A DNA stretch of 64,000 nt from Sphingobacterium humi (GTDB taxonomy: Bacteria > Bacteroidota > Bacteroidia > Sphingobacteriales > Sphingobacteriaceae), in assembly GCF_009768885.1 (NCBI RefSeq), contig NZ_WSQA01000001.1:1-64000 (forward strand). The letters are read 5' to 3'. Made by a program: the position numbers and the translations under genes. Below are positions 26,601 through 34,049 of this stretch, piece by piece. Under the pieces are notes generated by a model that saw nothing but the letters and a program-made list of their open reading frames with translations, made no database searches and was not told the DNA's origin. Position 1 is the stretch's first letter. The number at the start of each line of letters is the position of its first letter.

Positions 26601-27513
26601 CGTCTTCAAATAAAATCCCCTTGGCATCCTCCTTCCAATAATCCCGATTATAGGCATTGAGGTGTCCTTGGTAAAAGCCAAACTTGGGTAATAATACCGG
26701 ATGGCCGGTAAGCTGATAAAAGTCGTTTAATAAGGAAACCGCATCCGGGTTCACCATGATAAAGGCATCGAAGTAGTTCGATTGATGTTCCAGGTGCACT
26801 TTTCCTTTTTCCTTGGCCCCGAAATCATAGCGTCCCTTTTTAAAGGTATAGAAAAGGATGCCATAGCCTTTTGTCGACCAATAGAAAGGCGTTGGTGAAG
26901 CCACACCGCCATCGGTCCAGGAGTTGGTATTCTCGATGAGAATCGCCTTTCCTTTATGCGAAAAACGTCCGTTTTGTACTCCGCCACCAAAGAAATATTC
27001 ATCCTCCTGTTCTTGCAAATCCAAGCTGCTGCTTTGTTCGGTAAACTGAATCAGCGAAGTGGTTTGGAGAGCAATCTGCTTTGTTTTTAAATCCTGAATA
27101 CGCATTAAGCCGTCGGCCTTTGAAATCTGTATTTCAATCCGATCGGTCTGTATGCTGATTTGATCAGGCGCATCCGACATGGTTAACCCTTTGAGCTTCT
27201 GCCGAGGCTGATCAACAAGGATTTGCGCTTCGGGAGTAGAAGCCGGGTCGCGAATAATGCCGCCATGCGGATCCTGAAACAGCCGAAAGATATGATCGTT
27301 ATAGAAGTCAATACTTATCCGCTGCTTATCTGCGCGGATAAGATCAATAGTTGTGGCATTAATTTGCTCAGCAGCAAGAATGGCCTGACCGCTCTGTTGC
27401 GTTAGGGTCTGTGCTGTAGTTGTAGCCGCGAGGCTTGTTTGTGCGTGTACTGCGGGCGTCAAACACAACGTGCATGCCAATACCCAATAAATTTTTGTTC
27501 GTTTTTTAATCAT
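23656..27513 (-). CDS. multidomain GH31 glycoside hydrolase with dockerin- and cohesin-like C-terminus
   Basis: A 1285-residue secreted enzyme (signal peptide ends VHAQ). A beta-sandwich N-terminal domain (about 50-270) precedes a TIM barrel with catalytic nucleophile Asp424 in VLKTDVAWVG and acid/base Asp476 in IWSGDQTGG. Proximal and distal sandwich domains follow (about 620-850), then an FN3 domain (about 870-955), an F5/8C-like domain (about 965-1065), a dockerin-like pair of calcium loops (GDINNDRLVNRND and GDGNKNGLIDAYD) and a cohesin-like sandwich (about 1140-1285). GH31 enzymes cleave alpha-glycosides. The sequence around the nucleophile (VGAGYSFGLNG) reminds me of the GH31 branch with alpha-N-acetylgalactosaminidase activity, but that is a recollection and not a demonstrated assignment. 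No SusC/D pair is adjacent. Confidence 0.88.
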   Translation of the reverse strand: MIKKRTKIYWVLACTLCLTPAVHAQTSLAATTTAQTLTQQSGQAILAAEQINATTIDLIRADKQRISIDFYNDHIFRLFQDPHGGIIRDPASTPEAQILVDQPRQKLKGLTMSDAPDQISIQTDRIEIQISKADGLMRIQDLKTKQIALQTTSLIQFTEQSSSLDLQEQEDEYFFGGGVQNGRFSHKGKAILIENTNSWTDGGVASPTPFYWSTKGYGILFYTFKKGRYDFGAKEKGKVHLEHQSNYFDAFIMVNPDAVSLLNDFYQLTGHPVLLPKFGFYQGHLNAYNRDYWKEDAKGILFEDGKRYKESQKDKSGIRESLNGELGNYQFSARAVIDRYKQHDMPLGWLLPNDGYGAGYGQTNSLDGNIANLKSLGDYARERGVEIGLWTQSDLHPKDSIDALLQRDIVKEVRDAGVRVLKTDVAWVGAGYSFGLNGVADVAHIMPYYGHEARPFIISLDGWAGTQRYAGIWSGDQTGGMWEYIRFHIPTYIGSGLSGQPNISSDMDGIFGGQHNIVNTRDYQWKTFTPMQLNMDGWGSNEKYPHALGEPITSINRHYLKWKAELMPYTYSIAKQAIDGKPMVRAMFLEEKNPYTLGIKTQYQFLFGPSFLVAPIYQNTKADEDGNDLRNGIYLPKGLWVDYFTGEQYEGNCILNNFKAPVWKLPVFVKRGAIIPLANPHNQVTEIDKSLRIVEFFPYETSSFTLYDDDGKTEAYRLGKGVTTAITSNLDQQGKLRIAIDKAVGDFDGFVPEQRSELRINMTAKPKKVAAKVGNKRVALQEVNSKEALEAGSNVYYYDAAPNLNRFATKGSPFEKEQLIKNPQLIVKLAAVDVREKQVEVELTGYVYVPSDHYRKHTGALKRVEQAAVLDENAKAYTLTPTWKKQANAEFYEIEFEDNKYTYIQDSSLLFEYLKAETDYTFKIRAANQDGYSDWTSFSARTKANPLLYAIAGIEGTSTVEDQEGNEIAQLLDFDEGNMWHSSWSKKAVPFDVVLDLNGFSELDKFHYLPRAGNGNGNLREGTVYYSADQTNWEKADDFVWENTDEQKVFTFAKKPTARYIKIHISKANGDFGSGRELYVFKVPGTETYIPGDINNDRLVNRNDYTSYINYTGLRLGDADFEGYVSRGDGNKNGLIDAYDISLVATRIDGKAKPKAEENLQGKLLLQTAKTSYQAGETVEIRVLGKDLNGVNALSFALPYNPQDFEYIGIDNLALQHMDNLTNDRLHSNGKKALYPTFVNVGDKETLTGSKALFVIKLKAKRKLSFSLKAIDGLLVDKNLKSKGI

Positions 27514-27694
27514 GTGATACGATAAGTTAATGCGAATGCGACAGCCTGTATCGTATGTTTTAAAATGGTGCCTAAAGGTAGAAAATTATTCAAGCTTTTG
27601 ATTCTTCCAGCTTATTTTTTTTCATTTCACAAAAAAGGTTTGGTTTTTGTGTAGCTACAAAACAGATACTCAACTAAACGAAGAACATACGGCC

Positions 27695-30600
27695 ATGGAC
27701 AACCTAAGCAATGAACCTGTAAAAAAATACAAAGCATTTATCAGTTATAGCCATAGCAATAATCAGGGTGAAGGCCGGAAATGGGCCGATTGGTTACACC
27801 ATGCCTTGGAGACCTATGAGATTCCGGAAGAACTGATCGGCAAGAAAAATGCTCGTGGCGAAGAAATACCCCGCCAAATCTATCCAGTATTTCAAGATGA
27901 AAAGGAATTATCCGCCAGTTCCAACCTCAACAGCTCCTTAACGGATGCCCTTGATCGGTCGGAATTCCTGATCTACTTAAGTTCGCCAAAGTCTGCAAAT
28001 TCTACCTATGTACGCGATGAGATCCGATACTTTAAACAAACGGGAAAATCAAAACAGATTATCGCCCTCATCCTGAGTGGAGAACCCGAATATGGCGATA
28101 CCCATACCGAACTGCAATGCTTCCCCGATGAATTACGCTATAATATAGATGCCGATGGAAAGGTAATCTACGATCAACCGGAAGAAGTATTAGCCGCCGA
28201 CGTGCGTATTCCGCATAGCCCCGAGGAAGGGTATACCTCGGCCGAGGCCTACCGCCGGCAACTACATCAGGAAGGGAAATCAACCCATGAAATCAAAGTG
28301 GCCGTAGAAGAATATAAGAAGAGACTTGATTTGGCACAGCTCAAAATTATTGCCGGTATTTTAGGGGTACCCCTCGGCGAATTGACCAAGCGCGACCAAG
28401 CCTATCAGCTTCAAAAAATAAAACAGAAAAACAAAAACATCAAGCGCATCGCTACAGCCATTGGCGCCATGGCCATATTGGCCATTATCGCCGGTATTGT
28501 GGCTTGGAACCAGAAGAATTCCGCCCTGCGCAACCTTGCCCGCTCGCTCTATGCTTCCGGCATCAATAAACTGACTGAAAGTGAGTATGGTGATGGTGCT
28601 GCATACATTGCAGAGGCAACGCGCCGCGGCGATGAAAGTGCCAAGGTCTTTGCCCATTCCATGCTGGCCGTTCAAGACGACTTAACCGTGATGCCCAATG
28701 CGGTGCCGGGAAATGCGCGCTTTTCCCCTGACGGGCTTTGGTTGGCGAACTTTGCCGATGTAGGATCGAACAAAAATGTTCTCCAGATATGGGATGCTAA
28801 GCAGCGGAAAATGCACAAGCAGCTATCCGATGTGTCCTCCACCCAAACCAGACCTGCCCAATTTGATGCAAAAAACAGGGTGTATGTTACGGCTGGGCCG
28901 AATAACATCATTCGCTACGATATTGAAAACGATAAAACGGAAACCATACGCGCTAATCTAGACAGTGTCTTTCTAAGTCTAAAAGCGGTCTCCCCTTCCG
29001 GTAAATACTTAGTTTACGAACAAGCGCGGCAAGCCATTCTTTTTGACATTGATAGCAAGCAGGAAATCCCACTGCATGCCATGGATAACCTCAGCCATAG
29101 TATTGCCTACTTTGCACCTAACGATCGCAGCTTGGTCTTCGCAGTGGTCTTTCCAGAGCATACCCAAGTGTATGGGTTTGATTTGCAACAAAGGCCTTTA
29201 AAGCCAAGTTTCAGCTCTCCCCTAAGCTCCAGCATGCGCAATCCGGCCTTTAGCAGTTCCGGCCAGCAGGTGCTGATCAATAATTTGCAGGGGCTTCATT
29301 ACTTCGATATGGCCAGTGGAAGACAATGGCAAGTCTCCCCCGGTATCAATAGCTACCGCTATGCCGGCATCAATAAGAACGGAACCATTGCGGCAGGCAA
29401 CGACAGCAACATCGACCTCTATAACGCGAATGGCCAAAAACAGAAGTCTACCCCATTACCGAAGAATTTGTTTTTCCTGTCCGACCTGACCAAGATCTTA
29501 GTCGAGGACCCCATGGATATGGATTATCATTCGGCCGATTGGACCCAAGAGCTGGTCAACGCCAATCCGCTGACCTTCATCAAAAACTCAAAATCCGACC
29601 CCTTGAAGCTGAATCAATTCTATGGGGATGCCAACTTCTTAAGTGCCATTCCGGGCTTAACGGATGAATATATCTTTGTATTGAACCGAAACAGCGCCAC
29701 AGTAGACCGATTGACCATTGAAACCGGCGAAATTCAAAAAGGCTTTGCCAAAATCAATGGCGCCATCAGCTTCTTTCACCTGTTACCAACGTCCAAAATC
29801 TTAATCGTAAAAGATAAAACCAATAAAACACATGCTTTTGATGCGGAAACCGGAAAACCCATCGGCAAACCTTTTGATAGCCAGGTAAAACAATATGTAT
29901 TCAATGCCGCACAAACGCAGGTTTTAGCACGCACAGGTGCCAATAGTTTTGGAATCTGGGAGCTGCGCTCCGGAAAACAATTGGTAGATTTTAAACGCGA
30001 TAGCCCCCTCGGTGGTTTTACCGCCAACCCCGACTTTAGCTCCATCCTGGAGGTAGGCGACACTTCCTGGCGAATAATCGATGTGAAAAGCAAAAAAGTA
30101 ATAAAAGAAGAGGCCGGAAAGTTAAGCAGTGGGCTCTTTAACCAACAAGGGACTTACCTGGCCATTGTGGAAAGTACCGGCAAGGCACGGGTGTTAGACA
30201 GTAAGAACTTTAAACAGCTGCTCGAAATTCCTACTATCGAATTCCCATTTATGGTCTTTAACCATCAAGGCAATGTATTGGCCATTTCAGAAGATGCCAA
30301 CCACATGCGTTTATGGGATCTGGAAGAGAAGAAATCCTTCGGGCAAACCATTCGAATCAGCAAGTATTCGCAGTATTTCCAATTCTCGAAAGACGATAAA
30401 CAGATCTTTGTGCAAGATGATGCCGGCACCTTTTCCTTCGCCGCCAAATTACTGGATGCAAAAACCGGCAATGTGCTGACCATGCCCTTCATCAATAAGA
30501 AATTCGATTTTATCTATGTCTTACCCGGCGATGAAAAAATCTTAACCCTGGAAGGATTAATGGAAGGGAAAGCCATCAGCATCTGGGAAGTACCCGGCCA

Positions 30601-31027
30601 TGTGGAAACCTCAAAAGAACAATTAGCAGATGACTTGGAGAAGTTTTACGGCAAAAAATACGATAGCGAAACCGGCGCAATATTAAACTATACCGGTGGG
30701 CAGAAGGATTACAGCACCTGGTATTTTCAAGACCCGGCCACCCGTACCGTCTCCCCAAGTTCAACCGTGCGTATTGTCGATTTAATCAACAAGCATAATC
30801 CGATTAAAACGGCTGCCGATCTGCAATTATTGGCGGTAACCTATGCAAAACACCCTTTAGCGCGAGCCATCCTGGCCAATCATTTTAGCGAACAGCCGGA
30901 GACGAGGTTTATTGGGCAGCGCTTCTATGAGATCACGCAGATGCAGCTTCCTAAAATTACCGACAGATCCCTAAAACAAGCAGTAGAAACCCAATTAAAA
31001 ACGGCAGCACAGAAACTAAACCAATAG
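27695..31027 (+). CDS. TIR domain / transmembrane / beta-propeller protein
   Basis: A 1110-residue protein (start ATG 27695; the GTG at 27647 only adds a non-domain leader). Residues about 11-140 form a TIR domain: KYKAFISYSH, the Asp/Glu loop VFQDEKELS, FLIYLSSPKSANSTYV and RDEIRYF. Glu109 sits where NAD-cleaving TIR domains keep their catalytic glutamate. A basic linker and one transmembrane helix (about 252-270) follow. The rest is a large repeat-rich region with LQIWDAK, FGIWELRSGK, MRLWDLEEKK and ISIWEVPG, which fits WD40-like propellers. The next gene starts 5 bases after the stop. An NADase or signalling role is inferred; a scaffold TIR is the alternative. Confidence 0.85.
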   Translation: MDNLSNEPVKKYKAFISYSHSNNQGEGRKWADWLHHALETYEIPEELIGKKNARGEEIPRQIYPVFQDEKELSASSNLNSSLTDALDRSEFLIYLSSPKSANSTYVRDEIRYFKQTGKSKQIIALILSGEPEYGDTHTELQCFPDELRYNIDADGKVIYDQPEEVLAADVRIPHSPEEGYTSAEAYRRQLHQEGKSTHEIKVAVEEYKKRLDLAQLKIIAGILGVPLGELTKRDQAYQLQKIKQKNKNIKRIATAIGAMAILAIIAGIVAWNQKNSALRNLARSLYASGINKLTESEYGDGAAYIAEATRRGDESAKVFAHSMLAVQDDLTVMPNAVPGNARFSPDGLWLANFADVGSNKNVLQIWDAKQRKMHKQLSDVSSTQTRPAQFDAKNRVYVTAGPNNIIRYDIENDKTETIRANLDSVFLSLKAVSPSGKYLVYEQARQAILFDIDSKQEIPLHAMDNLSHSIAYFAPNDRSLVFAVVFPEHTQVYGFDLQQRPLKPSFSSPLSSSMRNPAFSSSGQQVLINNLQGLHYFDMASGRQWQVSPGINSYRYAGINKNGTIAAGNDSNIDLYNANGQKQKSTPLPKNLFFLSDLTKILVEDPMDMDYHSADWTQELVNANPLTFIKNSKSDPLKLNQFYGDANFLSAIPGLTDEYIFVLNRNSATVDRLTIETGEIQKGFAKINGAISFFHLLPTSKILIVKDKTNKTHAFDAETGKPIGKPFDSQVKQYVFNAAQTQVLARTGANSFGIWELRSGKQLVDFKRDSPLGGFTANPDFSSILEVGDTSWRIIDVKSKKVIKEEAGKLSSGLFNQQGTYLAIVESTGKARVLDSKNFKQLLEIPTIEFPFMVFNHQGNVLAISEDANHMRLWDLEEKKSFGQTIRISKYSQYFQFSKDDKQIFVQDDAGTFSFAAKLLDAKTGNVLTMPFINKKFDFIYVLPGDEKILTLEGLMEGKAISIWEVPGHVETSKEQLADDLEKFYGKKYDSETGAILNYTGGQKDYSTWYFQDPATRTVSPSSTVRIVDLINKHNPIKTAADLQLLAVTYAKHPLARAILANHFSEQPETRFIGQRFYEITQMQLPKITDRSLKQAVETQLKTAAQKLNQ

Positions 31028-31032
31028 AAAGC

Positions 31033-32715
31033 ATGAAACTAAACAGAAGGCAAAAAGGTATCCTTGGTATTCTCTTTATCCTGATATTAATCGGCCTCTC
31101 TTGGGTTGGCCTGTCCAAAATGTATCCCGAGAGCAATACCTTACGCTATCTTCCCGACCGCATTTACCGCATCATTAAAATAGCCTTCGGGGGCGACCCT
31201 TCGGCAAGCTCCCTGGAAGCAGCCGATGTGCCCTGGGAACTGATACTAGCCAAAGTATTTACCATCTGTATCCTCTTATTTGGAGCTTTCAAAATTGTAC
31301 AAAAAGTATTCTTTGAGCAATATACCCTGCTGATGGCTTCCTTTAAAAAGAATCATTACATCAGCGTGGGCCTCTCAAAAAAAGGCCGCCAATTGCTGCA
31401 AAGCTTAAAAGACGATAAACAGCAAACCGGTATTGTCATTGAAAAGGAAACCGACCATGCCAATATCGCTGCCGTACGTAAGCAAGGCCATAAGGTGATT
31501 ATTGGCAATGCGGAAGACGAAAACAGTTTGCTGGAAGCGGGCATCAAACGAGCGAGCAACCTGATTGTCTTTTTAGAAAGTGAGCAAACCGTGATTGAGG
31601 TAATGGAATCGGTGCAACAGATCTACCAAAAATCAAACTGCGACAACCCACTCCACTGCTTTATCCATTTACGTAATCCACGACTCATCGAGCTGGTTAA
31701 AAACGCCGATATGCGCTTTAGCAATAAGAGCATAGCCCTGCATTTTTTCAATATCCATAAAATGGTCGCGCGTCATTTCTTCCATAAGCTCTTTTTAGAC
31801 TTGGAGAAAGACCAGAAGCGGCACCTCAACAAAATCATTTTTATAGGTTTTGGCAACTTCGCCAAGGCCTTGCTGTTGCAAGCCCTGCGCATCTTTCATA
31901 TGCACCCACAGCAGGCGCCACAAATCGCTATCTATAGTCCGCAAGCAGCTATGGATGCCTGCCTTTTCGAAGAACGCTATCCCATGGCACATAAAATTGG
32001 TGATATCCGTTTCCATCCCTTTCAGGGCGCCTTCCAACCGCTTATTGAGGAACAACAGCTGCTGGAAGCCGACGATTCTACTTTAGTGATCCATGCCTTT
32101 GATGACGATGAAACCAACTTAAACCATGCCTTGGAGCTCATGCAAAAAACAAGTGCCTGCAGTTTCCCGATGTATACCCTGAATGCCGAAGGTAAAGGAT
32201 TACGAACCCTGCTGGAGCAAAGTCAGGATAAAGAACGCATCCGCTTCTTCGGTGGTATGGAAGAGACCTGTACCCTGGAATTCATCACCGGCGAACGTCA
32301 GGATAAACTGGCGCAAGCCATCCACGACGATTACCAAAAGCTAATCTCCGGCGAAGCATCCGAAAGTAGCCGCTATACCAGCAACTGGTCCAGCCTCAGC
32401 GAAGATGCCAAAGACGCCAACCGCACTCAAGCCGATCATATCCCGGTGAAGCTCTTATTGGCCGGCATCCCCTTGGCAGGAACAACCCCCAACAACATCC
32501 AATTTAGCCCGGAGCAAATCGAAGAACTCGCAATCATTGAACATAAACGCTGGATGGCACACCGCTACCTCTACGGCTGGGACTACGGCCCCACCCGAAA
32601 TGATCAGCTGAAGCTGCATCCCTCGCTTGTGCCCTGGGAAGAAATATCGGAAGCCGAAAAACAAAAAGATAGGGATACGGTGCTACGGATACCGAAATTG
32701 CTAGGTGAGGTATAA
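31033..32715 (+). CDS. transmembrane protein with TrkA-N/Rossmann and C-terminal RyR domains
   Basis: A 560-residue protein with two N-terminal helices (about 9-28 and 72-92) but no potassium-channel selectivity-filter motif between them. A TrkA-N-like Rossmann unit follows (about 105-195: HYISVGLSKKGRQLL, GIVIEKE, KVIIGNAEDENSLLEAGI), then a second Rossmann-like unit starting at IIFIGFGNFAKALLLQAL (about 268). The C-terminal residues 497-560 form an RyR domain: IEHKRWMAHRYLYGWDYGPT, KLHPSLVPWEEISEAEKQKD, VLRIPKLL. RyR domains have been proposed as ligand sensors in nucleotide-centred prokaryotic immunity. It is encoded directly after the TIR protein and almost certainly cotranslated with it. 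Which ligand it binds is unknown. Confidence 0.82.
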   Translation: MKLNRRQKGILGILFILILIGLSWVGLSKMYPESNTLRYLPDRIYRIIKIAFGGDPSASSLEAADVPWELILAKVFTICILLFGAFKIVQKVFFEQYTLLMASFKKNHYISVGLSKKGRQLLQSLKDDKQQTGIVIEKETDHANIAAVRKQGHKVIIGNAEDENSLLEAGIKRASNLIVFLESEQTVIEVMESVQQIYQKSNCDNPLHCFIHLRNPRLIELVKNADMRFSNKSIALHFFNIHKMVARHFFHKLFLDLEKDQKRHLNKIIFIGFGNFAKALLLQALRIFHMHPQQAPQIAIYSPQAAMDACLFEERYPMAHKIGDIRFHPFQGAFQPLIEEQQLLEADDSTLVIHAFDDDETNLNHALELMQKTSACSFPMYTLNAEGKGLRTLLEQSQDKERIRFFGGMEETCTLEFITGERQDKLAQAIHDDYQKLISGEASESSRYTSNWSSLSEDAKDANRTQADHIPVKLLLAGIPLAGTTPNNIQFSPEQIEELAIIEHKRWMAHRYLYGWDYGPTRNDQLKLHPSLVPWEEISEAEKQKDRDTVLRIPKLLGEV

Positions 32716-32760
32716 GGGGGATTTAAGGGAGGTGATATCGTCTTGTTATCCTGCTGTTAT

Positions 32761-32830
32761 CGTTTTGTCATCGTACTGTCATCGTGAGCGGAGTCGAACG
32801 ACTGGTACGTCAGTGCAATCAACTTTGCTT
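32761..32830 (-). repeat. dispersed repeat copy D, inverted and internally deleted (about 70 bp)
   Basis: Read on the minus strand it gives GTTGATTGCACTGACGTACC, then the CGACTCCGCTCACGATGACA segment, and passes directly into GTACGATGACAAAAC, which is the right end of copy C. The middle of the full repeat is missing exactly between the two internal CTCACGATGACA segments. It lies on the 3' side of the GIY-YIG gene. Confidence 0.8.
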
Positions 32831-32943
32831 TACCACACTTATTATCAACACTTTGACACTACAGCATCACGCTTTCATCAGGCAATTAGCACGCTAACAA
32901 ATTAAACATTATTAATTACCACCTATTACACCTTCCTCTGACA

Positions 32944-33270
32944 CTATTTTTTATCTGTAGGCTTGTTTAAATAATGACTAATATTAGTACACTTTGCCAG
33001 TTCTTTTAACTTTTCCCATTCCCTTTTTATTAACACTTCCTTTTTCTTTACTGTCCATCCTTTGATTTGCTTTTCAAAAGAAATTGCTTGATTTATGTCT
33101 AAAAATGCTTCACAAAAAACTAAAATTACTGGTCGCCTATAAAAAGTGTAAGATTTTGAGGAATGTCCAAAATTATGTTGCCATATACGATCTTGTATGT
33201 TATTGGTAAGGCCAATATAATAGGAGTTATCAGAACATTTGACGATATATACATAATACACCTTTGCCAT
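32944..33270 (-). CDS. GIY-YIG nuclease family protein
   Basis: A 108-residue single-domain protein of the YhbQ/UPF0213-like group. It has the paired YVYIV and YYIG strands that name the fold, Arg28 in DRIWQH, and Glu66 in SFEKQIKGW at the expected catalytic places, so the nuclease core looks intact. There is no added DNA-binding domain; the C-terminus is a short lysine-rich tail. The gene is A+T-rich and lies between an inverted partial repeat (32761-32830) and full copies of the same repeat (33380 onwards), which suggests a link between the protein and the repeat family. The cellular role of this small family is not established. Confidence 0.88.
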   Translation of the reverse strand: MAKVYYVYIVKCSDNSYYIGLTNNIQDRIWQHNFGHSSKSYTFYRRPVILVFCEAFLDINQAISFEKQIKGWTVKKKEVLIKREWEKLKELAKCTNISHYLNKPTDKK

Positions 33271-33379
33271 ACTTAAATTATTGATAAGACAAGCTAAGCA
33301 TCATGTGTTTGATAAAATTGAAGTTGAGGTTAATTTTGTTTTATTTTTTTTAGTGATGATAGCACAGGTACAAAGCATT

Positions 33380-33592
33380 GTTGATTGCACTGACGTACCA
33401 GTCGTTCGTGGTTCGCCTTCGCTCAGGAGGACAGCTCACGATGAATCCTAGCCACAACGCGGCACAAAGTAGGCCGCAGTTTACTAGCACAGCGTGCCGT
33501 AGTTTGCTAGCAAAGCTTAACAGGCAATGCAACTTCATGTCATCACCCTCCAATAAATTTTGCAACCATTTTACCCTCTCACGATGTCAAAA
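33380..33592 (+). repeat. dispersed repeat copy B
   Basis: Closely similar to copy A and C from GTTGATTGCACTGACGTACC to CTCTCACGATGTCAAAAC, but with an inserted or altered stretch TGGTTCGCCTTCGCTCAGG after CAGTCGTTCG. It lies 110 bp upstream of the GIY-YIG start and in direct orientation with copy C. Confidence 0.8.
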
Positions 33593-33640
33593 CTTTGGCA
33601 CCTCAAGTGCAAAACACTGTAAAGAAAAGTGGTAAGCATA

Positions 33641-33834
33641 GTTGATTGCACTGACGTACCAGTCGTTCGACTCCGCTCACGATGACAATACTTGCCGGCA
33701 CGTAATATAAAGCGTGCCGTAGTTTGTAAGCAATGCTTAACAAGCAATGCTACTTAATGTCATCACCTTCCAATAAATTTTGCAAACATTTTACCCCCTC
33801 ACGATGACAGTACGATGACAGCACGATGACAAAA
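33641..33834 (+). repeat. dispersed repeat copy C
   Basis: It starts GTTGATTGCACTGACGTACC and ends in a short tandem CGATGACAGTACGATGACAG run followed by CACGATGACAAAAC. It shares with copy A the unaltered CGACTCCGCTCACGATGAC segment and with copy D the right end. It occupies the middle of the 779-bp gap 33271-34049. Confidence 0.82.
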
Positions 33835-33894
33835 CAATGTCACCTCTCCTTACCCCTTCCTTCCGCACTTCCCCTTTCCTCTCCCCTTTCACTC

Positions 33895-33943
33895 CCCTTT
33901 CTCACCCCTTTCTCACCCGTATCAATCCCCTTTGCAAAGGGCT
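33895..33943 (+). repeat. pyrimidine tandem repeat plus perfect 14-bp palindrome
   Basis: The block CTTTCTCACCC (tandem) plus GTATCAATCC and CCCTTTGCAAAGGG (33928-33941, a perfect palindrome) repeats the block at 3920-3975, which also follows a copy of the dispersed repeat. Confidence 0.7.
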
Positions 33944-34009
33944 GAGAAAGGGCGTTACTACGTTCCTGCAATTGCCTTTCAACGCTGCGGATTACTTCCT
34001 GTCTCAAGC

Positions 34010-34043
34010 TTGCTCGCCTCTTTCTCAAAATGTGTTATCTTTG
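34010..34043 (+). promoter_or_regulatory. thiD promoter, start codon at or next to the transcript start
   Basis: TTG (34010-34012), a 23-nt spacer and an exact TATCTTTG (34036-34043). The ATG at 34050 is only 6 nt behind the -7 element, so the mRNA should have almost no leader. This also fixes the start of thiD against the much longer open frame. Confidence 0.65.
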
Positions 34044-34049
34044 AAAAAG

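Noticed and set aside
27630..27650. GGTTTTTG as a -7 element for the TIR gene
   Set aside because: It differs from TAnnTTTG at both conserved first bases and has no -33 element at a usual distance.
31033..31350. Potassium channel in the N-terminus of the TrkA-N/RyR protein
   Set aside because: The two helices are present, but the loop between them has no TVGYG-like selectivity filter.
33880..33930. Possible CRISPR-like or minisatellite array in the CTTTCTCACCC tandem units
   Set aside because: Units are only about 11 bp with no spacers and just two or three copies; it is a simple tandem repeat.
33837..34049. N-terminal extension of ThiD by 71 residues
   Set aside because: It translates the pyrimidine tandem repeat and lies upstream of a full promoter whose -7 element sits just before ATG 34050.
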